The translations under genes were made by a program, and so were the position numbers. From Symmachiella dynata (GTDB lineage Bacteria > Planctomycetota > Planctomycetia > Planctomycetales > Planctomycetaceae), in contig NZ_CP036276.1 in assembly GCF_007747995.1 (NCBI RefSeq), positions 6,872,001-6,936,000 on the forward strand: a stretch of DNA of 64,000 bases, in the 5' to 3' direction. Below the pieces are notes generated by a model, which did no database searches, had not been told where the DNA came from, and was given only the letters and a program-made list of their open reading frames with translations. Shown here in pieces: positions 1 to 9,126 of this stretch (position 1 is the first letter of the stretch; the number at the start of each line of letters is the position of its first letter).

Positions 1-1
1 C

Positions 2-727
2 CGCGACATTGCCCGCTTGCGAATGTTTCTCGACGGCAAAAAGGCGCGATTGCTCACCGACATGCGGAAGGAAATGGAACAGGCGTCCGCGTCACTGCAA
101 TTTGAAAAAGCAGTGCGGCTGCGCGATCAATTGCATTTGCTGGAGAGCATGAACCTCCGCGGCGATTTGGAGGAGCACGTGCAACCGGAAGTGTTTTATA
201 TCGATCCCAAAAAAGGAGTCGCTGGGCTGAAGCAGATTTTCAAATTGGAGCACCCGCCCCGCCGTATCGAAGGGGTCGACATTGCCCATCTGGGAGGGGG
301 CGAAACGGTGGCGAGCTTAGTGCAATTTATCGACGGTATGCCATTCAAAAGCGGCTATAAACGTTACAAGATTCGCACGGTTGCAGGCGTCGATGATTTT
401 GCCGCCATTCACGAAGTCGTCGCCCGGCGATTGGACCGCCTGCGCAATGAAGGCGAGTCGTTTCCCGATATACTGCTGATCGACGGCGGCAAGGGCCAAC
501 TCAGTTCCGCAATGGCGGCCATGCGCGCCCTGGAGATCGACCCGCCGTTTACGATTTCGCTCGCCAAACGTGAGGAAGAAGTCTACGTCCCCGGCGAAGA
601 AGAACCCCGCCGCCTGAGCCGACATTCCTACGGTCTGCGGCTGTTGCAATACGTCCGCGACGAAGCCCACCGTTTCGCACAGCACTACCACCACATCCTG
701 CGCAGCAAATCAACGCTGGGCGAATAA
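2..727 (+). CDS. uvrC: UvrC excinuclease subunit, 3' part (5' end outside window)
   Basis: C-terminal 241 residues of UvrC, which makes both incisions around DNA lesions in the UvrABC nucleotide-excision-repair complex. The frame is open at the left edge, so the gene starts upstream of the window. Visible in order: a UVR motif (about residues 20-50, with SLQFEKAVRLRDQL) that contacts UvrB, then the RNase H-like 5'-incision nuclease with EGVDIAH, LLIDGGKGQL and RDEAHRF, so the usual acidic residues and histidine are present. The protein stops at RSKSTLGE, just where family members normally continue into a C-terminal tandem helix-hairpin-helix DNA-binding domain. That domain is absent here. The stop codon is clean and is followed by repeat-bearing spacer, so this is either a lineage feature or a truncation. 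Confidence 0.93.
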   Translation, partial: RDIARLRMFLDGKKARLLTDMRKEMEQASASLQFEKAVRLRDQLHLLESMNLRGDLEEHVQPEVFYIDPKKGVAGLKQIFKLEHPPRRIEGVDIAHLGGGETVASLVQFIDGMPFKSGYKRYKIRTVAGVDDFAAIHEVVARRLDRLRNEGESFPDILLIDGGKGQLSSAMAAMRALEIDPPFTISLAKREEEVYVPGEEEPRRLSRHSYGLRLLQYVRDEAHRFAQHYHHILRSKSTLGE

Positions 728-749
728 CCGAGTGCTCCCAAATGGGTGG

Positions 750-822
<73 letters not shown>

Positions 823-838
823 AACGTCCGGCACTGCT

Positions 839-2995
839 TTAGGCCGCTGGTGCGGCGACCTTGGCGTCGCTGAATTTCTCGTTCCCTTTGGCCATCTCTC
901 GCAATTTGGCACAAGGAGTCATCCGTACCATCTTCTCGGCAAACTTGTCGAGCGTTTCGCAGACATGCTGGATGCCCACAGAGTCGGCATATTGCAATGG
1001 GCCGCCGCGAAACGGGGCGAAGCCGGTTCCCAGGACCATCGCCAAGTCAATATCATCCGGCTTTGAGGCGATGCCTTCTTCCAGGCAGCGGGCTGCTTCG
1101 TTGATCATGGGATAGATCAACCGTTGGATGATCACCTCACGCGATAACGTGGCACTAATTCCCGACGGACCGCTCCGCCGCATTTGCTCAATGGCTTCTG
1201 TCACGTCCGGGGCGAGTTGTTTCTTCTTGCCGGTTCCTTGGATCAGGCGTTTGCCGCCGCCCGATTTGGCGCGCATCTCACCCAACTTGGTCCACAGCGT
1301 GGCCGATTTCATGCGGTCGCCATAAGCGGCGTGCATGTTGGCGGCGACGTGGGCGGCGATATCTAAGCCGACCAGATCGGCCATTTTGATCGGCCCCATC
1401 ACCATTCCAAACTCGGTTGCCGCACGGTCGATTTCCAACGGTTCAGCGACTTCCTCGAGCAAATAGCCGACTTCGTTCATATAGGGCGCTAGAATGCGAT
1501 TCACCAAAAAGCCGGCGCAATCCCCGACAACGATCCCTGTCTTGCCGAGTTTTTGCACCGTGGCAAATGCAGTGGCGATCGCCGCATCGTTGGTGTAGGG
1601 CGTGCGAATGATCTCCACCAGTTTCATTTGTTGCGGAGGATTGAAAAAATGCAGGCCCACAATCCGCTGCGGACGGGACATGCCTTCAGCGATATCGGAA
1701 ACGGTCAGCGAACTCGTATTGGTCGCCAACACCGTATCCGGACCGGTTGCTTCAGCCAGGTCGCGAAAGACTTCGCGTTTGATCTCGAGGTTTTCAACGA
1801 TCGCCTCAATGACGATGTCCGTGCGCTTCAATCCACTGTAGTCGGTGATCGGCCGCAAATGATCCAACGTACGCGTTCGTTCAAGTGGCGTAATCCGCTT
1901 ACGTGCGAGATCTTTATTTAGCAACCCATTGATTGTCTGCAGACCTGCGGAAACCGCTTTGGCGTTGATGTCCTTCAGCCGCGTCCAGACATTCTTACGG
2001 GCCAGCAATAGCGCGATTCCAGCCCCCATCGCTCCGGCGCCCAAAACAGCCGCATCGGTCACGGCGCTTGCGTCCGGTTTAACGGTCAAATCTTCAGGCG
2101 GCTTTTTGGCCGCTTCGCTGAGAAAGAATAGCCGCATCAATTCTCGTGTGACCGGACTTTGCCCAAGCTGCGCGATCGCATTCGCTTCGACATCAAAGCC
2201 GCTATCGGTTCCGGAGGCGATTTGTTCGCGGAGTGATTCAATCACTTTCAGCGGTGCGGGATAATGACCCCGTGTTTGACGTTGGACCTGTTGTTCGGCT
2301 TTATTGAGGATGTATTTTTTTATGGGGCCAAAATTATTGGCGATACGTTTCCACAACGGGGGCTTGCGCTTAGATATTTTCGGCAAGCCCGATTTCAACA
2401 CTTGAATACCGGCGCGTTCTAACCCTTCGTTGGGGAGCACATCATGCACCAATCCCTTGGAGCGTGCTTGAAAGCCGTTGAGCATTTTTCCGGTGAGCAT
2501 CATCGGTAGCGCGTCGATCAGTCCGATGAGTTTGGGCAACCGGACCGTGCCTCCCCAACCGGGAATCAACCCCAGCATCACTTCCGGCAGTCCCAACTGT
2601 GTCTTAGGATGTTTGTCGGCGAGACGATATTTGCAGGCCATGGCGAATTCTAATCCGCCGCCCAAGCAGGCGCCGGATATCAACGCTACAGTGGGCACTT
2701 TGAGCGCCGCCAACTGGTCAAACACCTTTTGGCCGAACTGCGACATCTCGCGCGCCGCATCTTCGCCATCCAGGTCCTTCATCTCGGTGACATCGGCACC
2801 CACGATAAAGTTGCCCGGCTGTCCGCTGCAAAAAGCGACGCCCTGAATCGAATCCTCGTTGCGCACGTGCACCAACAGATCGCGCAGCTCCTCTAAGGTC
2901 GCCCGCGAAAACGAATTCACCGGCCGATCAGCACGATCAATCCGCACATGCAACAAACCGTCCACCGGTTCGTCATAGTGCCACATGATGGCCAT
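839..2995 (-). CDS. fadJ: FadJ-like multifunctional enoyl-CoA hydratase / 3-hydroxyacyl-CoA dehydrogenase
   Basis: Alpha subunit of fatty-acid beta-oxidation (718 aa): hydrates trans-2-enoyl-CoA and oxidises 3-hydroxyacyl-CoA with NAD+. The N-terminal crotonase domain (to about residue 190) carries both catalytic glutamates, in GGGLEFAMA and GLPEVMLG, and the oxyanion-hole glycines. A linker follows, then a Rossmann domain with GAGAMGAG at about residue 315, the catalytic histidine in GLHFFNP, and two C-terminal 3HCDH domains. The start chosen at 2995 is preceded by GGAGG about 7 nt upstream; an in-frame ATG at 3076 has no such site and adds 27 unlikely residues. The thiolase gene lies 215 bp upstream on the same strand, as in fadI-fadJ pairs. 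fadB-type naming is equally possible. Confidence 0.93.
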   Translation of the reverse strand: MAIMWHYDEPVDGLLHVRIDRADRPVNSFSRATLEELRDLLVHVRNEDSIQGVAFCSGQPGNFIVGADVTEMKDLDGEDAAREMSQFGQKVFDQLAALKVPTVALISGACLGGGLEFAMACKYRLADKHPKTQLGLPEVMLGLIPGWGGTVRLPKLIGLIDALPMMLTGKMLNGFQARSKGLVHDVLPNEGLERAGIQVLKSGLPKISKRKPPLWKRIANNFGPIKKYILNKAEQQVQRQTRGHYPAPLKVIESLREQIASGTDSGFDVEANAIAQLGQSPVTRELMRLFFLSEAAKKPPEDLTVKPDASAVTDAAVLGAGAMGAGIALLLARKNVWTRLKDINAKAVSAGLQTINGLLNKDLARKRITPLERTRTLDHLRPITDYSGLKRTDIVIEAIVENLEIKREVFRDLAEATGPDTVLATNTSSLTVSDIAEGMSRPQRIVGLHFFNPPQQMKLVEIIRTPYTNDAAIATAFATVQKLGKTGIVVGDCAGFLVNRILAPYMNEVGYLLEEVAEPLEIDRAATEFGMVMGPIKMADLVGLDIAAHVAANMHAAYGDRMKSATLWTKLGEMRAKSGGGKRLIQGTGKKKQLAPDVTEAIEQMRRSGPSGISATLSREVIIQRLIYPMINEAARCLEEGIASKPDDIDLAMVLGTGFAPFRGGPLQYADSVGIQHVCETLDKFAEKMVRMTPCAKLREMAKGNEKFSDAKVAAPAA

Positions 2996-3060
2996 CCTGT
3001 TTCCTCCCTGTCCGTCGTACTGACGGTCAATTCCGTTCTGCTGTTTTTTAAGAACTTTTA

Positions 3061-3178
3061 GCCACAGATGAAACACGGATAAAACACAGATCTGACCTAG
3101 TCTCTATGCAAGGTTTGGGAACCAAGGTTGTGCTATAGATATCTTTTTTCTGAGTTTCATCTGTGTTCAATCTGTGGC
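3061..3178. repeat. Inverted pair of dispersed GCCACAGAT repeats
   Basis: Two related arms of about 30 nt in inverted orientation: 3061-3091, beginning GCCACAGATGAAACACGG, and 3151-3178, whose complement begins GCCACAGATTGAACACAG. They could form a long imperfect stem in the transcript between the thiolase and fadJ-like genes. A third copy, very close to the first, is at 43031-43062. Confidence 0.7.
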
Positions 3179-3210
3179 ATATTCAAACCCTGACCACCTC
3201 GCAAAAACGC

Positions 3211-4500
3211 TCAAGCAGCGATGCGTTCGACGATCACAGCTGCGCCTTGTCCGCCGCCGACGCATAATGTTGCCAATCCGACGCGCTGGTTCCGCCGTTC
3301 CAATTCTCGCAGTGCTGTTAAGACCAATCGCGCCCCGGTGGCCCCGACTGGATGTCCTAAGGCGATGGCGCCGCCGTTGACGTTTAATTTCTCTTGATCC
3401 AGCGGCCCCAGCAACGTGCGATCCTCATAGGCGGCACAATCCTGGGGTGGATTTTCAAAACCTTTCAGGCAGGCCAACACCTGTGCGGCAAAGGCCTCGT
3501 TGATTTCGACCAATTCCATCTCGCTGAGTTTCATGCCACTGGATTTTAACGCTTTGGCGCTGGCATAGACCGGGCCGAGTCCCATGCGTGCGGGATCGCA
3601 ACCGGCGTAGGCCGAGCCGCGGATTCTCCCCAGCGGTTGCAGTCCGTGAATCTTGGCGGTCTCTTCTTCCATGATCAACAAAGCAACCCCGCCATCGGTG
3701 ACTTGGCAAGAATTGCCGACGGTGACGGTCCCCCAACGGCGATCGAAATAAGGTTTCAACTTGCTAAGTGCTGTAAGGCTTTGGTTATCGCGTGGTCCGA
3801 TATCCTGTTCGATCGGGTTCGCTTTTTTGCCGGCATAGGCGGTCATGGTTTGATTGCTGAGCCGGTCCTCTTTCCAGGCTTCGACCGCGCGTTGGTGGCT
3901 GCGGAGGGCGAAGGCATCCTGTTCTTCGCGGCTGATGTCATATTCACGGGCCAGTTTCTCGGCCGTGTCTCCCATCATCAAACCGGAGTACGGATCCTTA
4001 AGGCCCATTTCAATGCCGATCTGCGGTTGAAAATCGGAGGGGCGAAACCGGGTGATGGCTCCCAACTTCTGTAGTGGACTGCGGCCTTTAACGACGGAGA
4101 ATAGCTTCTCAGCAAATCGTTTTTTCCAAAAGACGGGGATGTTGCTCATGGAATCGACCCCCAGAGCAACGATGCAGCCAGCTTCGCCCGCTTCGATTTT
4201 TGCAACAGCTTCGGTCACGCTTTCCATGCCGCTGGCACAATTCCGATTAACGGTGTGCGCGATACTGGCCTGTGACATGCCGCACCGCAGCGCGATCACA
4301 CGTGCGACGTTGGCCGAATCCGCGGGTGACGCCACGTTGCCGGCGATCAGTTCGTCGACGGCTAGCGGGTCGAAGTTATTGCGGTCGAGCAATTCGCGGA
4401 CGACCATCCGCCCCAATTCGGGCGCGTCGACATCGGTCAGCGGTCCTCCCGCTTTTACAAACGGCGTGCGAATCCCATCGACAATGACGGCTGTGGCCAT
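3211..4500 (-). CDS. fadI: Acetyl-CoA C-acyltransferase (thiolase)
   Basis: Thiolase of 429 aa that cleaves 3-ketoacyl-CoA to acetyl-CoA and a shortened acyl-CoA, the last step of beta-oxidation. The nucleophilic cysteine is in NRNCASG (Cys88), the catalytic histidine in GHPVGATG (His383) and the second cysteine in CVGGGQG (Cys413). All three motifs match active degradative thiolases. The ATG at 4500 has GGAGGG close upstream. Length (about 430) and position directly upstream of the fadJ-like gene favour FadI over shorter biosynthetic thiolases of about 390 aa, but fadA naming cannot be excluded. It is probably transcribed with fadJ, although the 215-bp gap holds an inverted repeat. Confidence 0.92.
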   Translation of the reverse strand: MATAVIVDGIRTPFVKAGGPLTDVDAPELGRMVVRELLDRNNFDPLAVDELIAGNVASPADSANVARVIALRCGMSQASIAHTVNRNCASGMESVTEAVAKIEAGEAGCIVALGVDSMSNIPVFWKKRFAEKLFSVVKGRSPLQKLGAITRFRPSDFQPQIGIEMGLKDPYSGLMMGDTAEKLAREYDISREEQDAFALRSHQRAVEAWKEDRLSNQTMTAYAGKKANPIEQDIGPRDNQSLTALSKLKPYFDRRWGTVTVGNSCQVTDGGVALLIMEEETAKIHGLQPLGRIRGSAYAGCDPARMGLGPVYASAKALKSSGMKLSEMELVEINEAFAAQVLACLKGFENPPQDCAAYEDRTLLGPLDQEKLNVNGGAIALGHPVGATGARLVLTALRELERRNQRVGLATLCVGGGQGAAVIVERIAA

Positions 4501-4607
4501 CGGTCCCTCCCTGCCATCATGGCTATCCTAAAGTGGCCGGCGCTCTGAGGCGCCAGCATCCGTCGTTGCGACGCGTCGGTTCAGTGCGAGCAGGCTCAGC
4601 GACGGTC

Positions 4608-5624
4608 TCAATCGTTCTGGAACCCATATTCTTCATTTGAGCGATCAAAATCAAGGTCGCTCAGTGGAGTGCCGAGTGCCAAGTCGCAGTAACCATAGTA
4701 TTCGATCAATGTTTCGTCATCCATTTCCTCGCAGCCCCAATCCGCACCCCAGTCTGATTCGGGCCAAGTAAAGTTGGCGATTTGGATCGGAACGGAGAGC
4801 TCTTTATCGATAAACAAATCTGATTTTCGATAAGTCGCCGAGACCTGCGGGCTGCCATATTCCAGGATAAATCGGTAGCAGGGACGTTCGTGGCAGACTT
4901 CGTCGTCGAACAACTGGCACTTCAGGTCGGTGTTCTTCTCCAAATCATTCTGACGATCAGTGATGAGGGTCTCCACCAAACGCAACAGGCCCATTTGAGT
5001 CACCGGGTAACGCGACTGGCTCATGGCCAGCACGCAATGCGGATCCAAGCTGATGACCGGGAGCAGCCGTGATTTCCAGCCGACTTGCTTGAGCAAGATA
5101 TTCCCGTCATTGACGCCGTCGGCGTAGAGCATTTCCTGCCCAGCATCTGTTTCGACCCATTTCATATAGACACTGAACGGTTCATGACGGACCTTGATTT
5201 CCGTCACATCGCCTTCGGTCAATTCATCTCCCACGCGTTCTTGTTTGATGAACGTCGCAGTGTAGTGATTGATACTTTTGAGCCGTTCACGTCCATTTTC
5301 CAGCAAATTCAACGCAGTCTGCAGCGCGAGTTGTTGCGGGTCTTTTTGGACGTCGACGTCCAACGGTTGTGTGGCCGATGTCGGCTCGGTTGGTTCGGTC
5401 GCTGCGACCTGGAGAATCTCGTTATTGAAAGCCGAGGCGACGGGAGTCACCGTCGAGGCGCGACGACTGGCCTTGCGGAAGTCGTGCGGATCGGCCGCAG
5501 GGCGTTGGCTGCCCCAGTGTGTATTGACAACCACACCGACGATGCAGATTGTCGAAAGCAACATAAAGATACGAAGCCGGCGGGGTTGAGACCGTCCAAT
5601 CGGCGAAGAATGCTGTAGAGTCAT
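4608..5624 (-). CDS. DUF1571 family membrane-anchored protein
   Basis: Protein of 338 aa with an N-terminal membrane segment (about residues 18-37, rich in L, I and V) following a basic stretch, then a low-complexity linker and a globular domain from about residue 95 that I recognise as DUF1571, a family common in planctomycetes. Landmarks are YTATFIKQERV, FSVYMKW and the GNILLKQVGWKSRLLP region. The fold is thought to be LolA-like, which would suggest lipid or lipoprotein handling at the envelope, but this is inference. The ATG has GGAG 8 nt upstream. It sits between the thiolase and SDR genes in a co-oriented fatty-acid cluster. Molecular function is unknown. Confidence 0.8.
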   Translation of the reverse strand: MTLQHSSPIGRSQPRRLRIFMLLSTICIVGVVVNTHWGSQRPAADPHDFRKASRRASTVTPVASAFNNEILQVAATEPTEPTSATQPLDVDVQKDPQQLALQTALNLLENGRERLKSINHYTATFIKQERVGDELTEGDVTEIKVRHEPFSVYMKWVETDAGQEMLYADGVNDGNILLKQVGWKSRLLPVISLDPHCVLAMSQSRYPVTQMGLLRLVETLITDRQNDLEKNTDLKCQLFDDEVCHERPCYRFILEYGSPQVSATYRKSDLFIDKELSVPIQIANFTWPESDWGADWGCEEMDDETLIEYYGYCDLALGTPLSDLDFDRSNEEYGFQND

Positions 5625-5727
5625 GATATCGCTCCAAGTAAAAACCGACGATTCGTCTCAGAGCTTCGCTCCTTCTTCGCTGAGATGGTCGTAGTGTCCG
5701 CAAACTTGATTTGTAGAGAATTGAGAA

Positions 5728-6639
5728 TTAGGGGTAGCTCTCGTCGACCGCCATCGCAGCTGTCTTCCGAGTCCGCTTTTGGGGGGGTAACGTAGGTACA
5801 CGAGCCGCCGGCACTTCGACCTTCGGCTGAGGGGGTTTGCTGTTCCAAGTAATCATGCTGGTCGTAACCCGCAGCCAGTTGCATAACCACCGAAAGAGTG
5901 AACGATGCATCGTCCCTCGTCCAAATGGAATCAACTTCACTAGCCACGGAGTCAGGAGCTGCTCTTTATTCTTGCGAACAGAATTGATGATTTGGTTTGC
6001 CAGTTTTTTGGGCGTCAGCATCGGAGTAAACCGCGGCGTGCACACGCCGGCAAACATACCCGTTCCGACATAACTGGGGCAGACGGCAGTGACTCCAACG
6101 TGTTCATGTCCATTGAGCCGCAATTCCTCGCGTAACGACTCGGAAAAACCGAGCACGGCCCATTTACTGGACGCATATGTTGCTGCATTGGGCAAGGCGA
6201 TCATAGCTGCGGCGCTGGCGATGTTCACGCAGTGCCCTTCGTCGTTTTCCACAAGATCCGGCAAGAAGGCGTGTGTCACAATCGCCGGACCCATGGTATT
6301 CACACGATAGGTCGCCAGATGTTTTTCGATGGGGACATCCATAAAAGCGCCGCCGAAGACAACGCCCGCATTATTAACGAGAATGTCGATGCTGCCGACG
6401 CTTTCCCGCACTTGATTGCGGACCGCCTTCACAGAAGCCGGGTCGGAGACATCCATGCGAAAACCGACTGCCTTATGGCCGGCGTTGGTTAAAAATTCAA
6501 CGGTCGACTCGACACGCACTAAATCTAGATCGGTGACGATGATCGTCGCCCCTTGCAAGGCGAATTGCAGCGCCAGTTCACGACCTACGCCGTGTCCGGC
6601 GCCGGTGATCAACACTCGTTTTGCCGTCAGATCCCGCAT
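5728..6639 (-). CDS. SDR family NAD(P)-dependent oxidoreductase
   Basis: Short-chain dehydrogenase of 303 aa. The dinucleotide-binding motif TGAGHGVG is at residues 13-20, followed by the structural NNAG and the active-site Tyr/Lys as YASSK, with a conserved Ser upstream in NIASAAAM. A C-terminal extension of about 60 residues after the core, ending in a basic, proline-rich tail, resembles SDRs acting on acyl or lipid substrates. The acidic residue after the second strand (TDLD) suggests preference for NAD+. GAGG lies just upstream of the start. The location between an acyl-CoA ligase and beta-oxidation genes suggests a lipid-related hydroxyl/keto substrate, but the exact reaction cannot be read from sequence. 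Confidence 0.88.
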   Translation of the reverse strand: MRDLTAKRVLITGAGHGVGRELALQFALQGATIIVTDLDLVRVESTVEFLTNAGHKAVGFRMDVSDPASVKAVRNQVRESVGSIDILVNNAGVVFGGAFMDVPIEKHLATYRVNTMGPAIVTHAFLPDLVENDEGHCVNIASAAAMIALPNAATYASSKWAVLGFSESLREELRLNGHEHVGVTAVCPSYVGTGMFAGVCTPRFTPMLTPKKLANQIINSVRKNKEQLLTPWLVKLIPFGRGTMHRSLFRWLCNWLRVTTSMITWNSKPPQPKVEVPAARVPTLPPQKRTRKTAAMAVDESYP

Positions 6640-6748
6640 GATCGTTCCTCGTTTATATTGTGATTCATTTGTTGCGTTTCTGAAGCAAGTCCATCCGTGA
6701 CCATGATTCCTTTTGTCAACATCGCCGTTATTCTTTACGTCACGTTTG

Positions 6749-8437
6749 TCAGGTACGCAAATCTTTACGCAGTACCTTGCCTAAAAAATTGCGAGGTAAA
6801 TCTCCTTCGGCGATTTCGATCATCCTTGGCTGCTTGTGTTTCGCTAGGTGTATTTTGCATTGATTCAAGAATTCTTTGCGGTCAAACTGCACGCCGCGTT
6901 CTAAAACCAAGATCGCTTTGACGACTTCACCTCGGTCGGGATCGGAAACACCGACCACCGCCGCGTCTTGAATCCCTGAAAACTGTTTGATCACTCGTTC
7001 CACATCCGAGGGATAAACATTAAATCCGGATGTAATGATTAAATCTTTTTTGCGGTCCACGATGCGAAAGAAGCCTTGGTCGTCGCAGACTGCCAAGTCA
7101 CCCGTGTACAACCAGCCGTCGCGAATCGCGCTGCTGGTTGCCTCGGGATTGTTCCAATAACCAACCATGACTTGCGGGGCGCGGACCGTGATCTCACCCA
7201 CTTCGCCCGGGGCAACCGGCCGAAATCCCGTATCGGCGTCGACAATTCGTACTTCGGTATCCGGCAACGGCATACCAATTGTTCCGGCCCGAGCTGACCC
7301 GTCCAACGGACCGGCATGTGTTACGGGACTCGCCTCGGACAGACCGTAACCTTCCACAACAATCGCACCGGTATGCTCGGTGAATTCCTCAGCCACGCTG
7401 GTTGGCAGCGGAGCCCCTCCCGACATGCAATAGTTGATCGACGTATAATCTCCCTTGCCATCGCGCATCAATTTGTTCAACTGACACAGCATGGCAGGCA
7501 CGGCGTGGAAGACCGAGGGCCGCGCGGTTTCGATCGCCCGTAAGACCCGTCGGGGGACAAATCGATGTTGTAAAACCAAAGTGGCCGCCATCGCCGTTCC
7601 GGTCATGGCGCAGGTTGTTAAACCGTAGCTATGGAAGAATGGTACGACCGCCAAGACCGTTTCTTCGGCCATTGTCGCACCGCCCCAGTGGTGCAATTGC
7701 CAAGCATTGGCGACCAGATTGCGATGGCTGAGCACGACCGCCTTCGGAGCGGCTGTGGTCCCGCCGGTGGGAAGTATAAATGCGGGATCATCGAGTGAAT
7801 GCTGTTGGATCGGCTGGAAGATCGGGTTGCCCTGTGCGAGTTCTTTTGCCAAATCCCGGCAACGCTTGTCCCGCGCTTTGCTACGGATCCCCAAGCGTAC
7901 GATCCGAGCCGCCTTGTATCCCCATTTTTGCAACAACGGCAAACGATCGGCGATTGTCGTCAGCAACACGGATTCGGGCTGGTACTCGCCGTCGAACAAT
8001 AATGGCAACAACATGTCCAAACCGATAACGGTTTTGCACTGTGTCGTCTTCAGCAAAGCAGTGACTTCGCCCGCAACCATCAGAGGGCTAACGGCGACCA
8101 CAACGCCGCCGGCCATCCAAATGCCGTTTAAGGCGACCAGCATTTCCGGGGTGTTGGGCAACAACACGCCCACGCGATCACCCGGCTTGATCCCCGATTT
8201 GACGAGCACATGAGCCATCTGCCGCGCCGCGGCAAAGAGCTCCGCATACGTCATGCGTTGGTTGTAGTAGTGGCAGGCGACGCGATCGCCGTAATCAGCA
8301 GCGGTCCGCTCTAAAAAGCCCCAAGCAGGGATCTGCGGATACTCCAACGAGGCTGGAACGCCCTCGGGATAATGATCCAACCACGGAGCAGTCCGTGATC
8401 GTTTTTCGATTTTGGTGCGTTGGGAAGTTACGGCCAT
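6749..8437 (-). CDS. Long-chain acyl-CoA synthetase (AMP-binding, FadD-like)
   Basis: ANL-superfamily adenylate-forming enzyme of 562 aa that activates a carboxylic acid to its CoA thioester via acyl-AMP. Core motifs in order: P-loop-like PTGGTTAAPKAV, A5-type GYGLSEASPV, the A7 motif GWLYTGDLA, hinge RKKDLIITSGFNVYP, and the C-terminal catalytic lysine in LGKVLRKDL. FNVYP in the hinge is typical of fatty-acyl ligases. The start has GGAGGG upstream. It is the likely first gene of the minus-strand fatty-acid group, supplying acyl-CoA to the downstream thiolase and fadJ-like enzymes. Chain-length preference is not readable. Confidence 0.9.
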   Translation of the reverse strand: MAVTSQRTKIEKRSRTAPWLDHYPEGVPASLEYPQIPAWGFLERTAADYGDRVACHYYNQRMTYAELFAAARQMAHVLVKSGIKPGDRVGVLLPNTPEMLVALNGIWMAGGVVVAVSPLMVAGEVTALLKTTQCKTVIGLDMLLPLLFDGEYQPESVLLTTIADRLPLLQKWGYKAARIVRLGIRSKARDKRCRDLAKELAQGNPIFQPIQQHSLDDPAFILPTGGTTAAPKAVVLSHRNLVANAWQLHHWGGATMAEETVLAVVPFFHSYGLTTCAMTGTAMAATLVLQHRFVPRRVLRAIETARPSVFHAVPAMLCQLNKLMRDGKGDYTSINYCMSGGAPLPTSVAEEFTEHTGAIVVEGYGLSEASPVTHAGPLDGSARAGTIGMPLPDTEVRIVDADTGFRPVAPGEVGEITVRAPQVMVGYWNNPEATSSAIRDGWLYTGDLAVCDDQGFFRIVDRKKDLIITSGFNVYPSDVERVIKQFSGIQDAAVVGVSDPDRGEVVKAILVLERGVQFDRKEFLNQCKIHLAKHKQPRMIEIAEGDLPRNFLGKVLRKDLRT

Positions 8438-9126
8438 CGTGTTCCCTCCGATGCTTTAGCGGTCGCGCCACAATCCAGAACAGAACTGTGGCTTTGCTCT
8501 CCCCACTCTGTAAGATAGGGGCGGAACATTAACCGAAAGCAGGAATTAAGGCATCACCAATTTTCACAGGCGCAAAAAACAATCCTCCATGGCACGACAG
8601 GGTGCCATAGTCAACATATACAGACATTTGCAGGCGTCGAACTGCTTCCTGGTTCAACACGCCACAAGTTTACCCAGCCTGGGACGATTCGTCAGAAACA
8701 ACGATTTGGAAATGATTTACAACATGTCGCTTCAAACCCAAACGACTGAAGCCGTCTGGCCAAAGCATGTGAGACAGAGATGACTTCTCCATCACAAAAG
8801 ATGTGGCAACGAACCGAATGCAGATATCATCCGATTCCAAATTTTCAAAAAAACTACGGCGGGCCGCTGTGTCCACTGAGGGACTGACATCGTTGCCGCA
8901 ACAGCTACAGCTTTCCGCCGTCTACTGAGAATGATTGCACTGACATCTCGAAAGTCAATCCTTCAGTCAACAAAAACGGCATTCGCCATTAAAAACCTAG
9001 GTCACAAATCCCCTCACGTCAAATCGGCCCCAGCGACCCGTAGCCTTGTTGTGTACTCTGCGAAGTCGCAAAATATCGAACCTGTTTTAAATACCAACTC
9101 TTTCCACAACACCACGATCCACTCTC
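8438..9126. other. Intergenic region, no gene seen
   Basis: About 690 bp between the divergent acyl-CoA ligase and polX genes. The short open frames here lack ribosome sites and family resemblance. It must hold both divergent promoters, but I could not single out convincing -35/-10 boxes. Confidence 0.5.
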
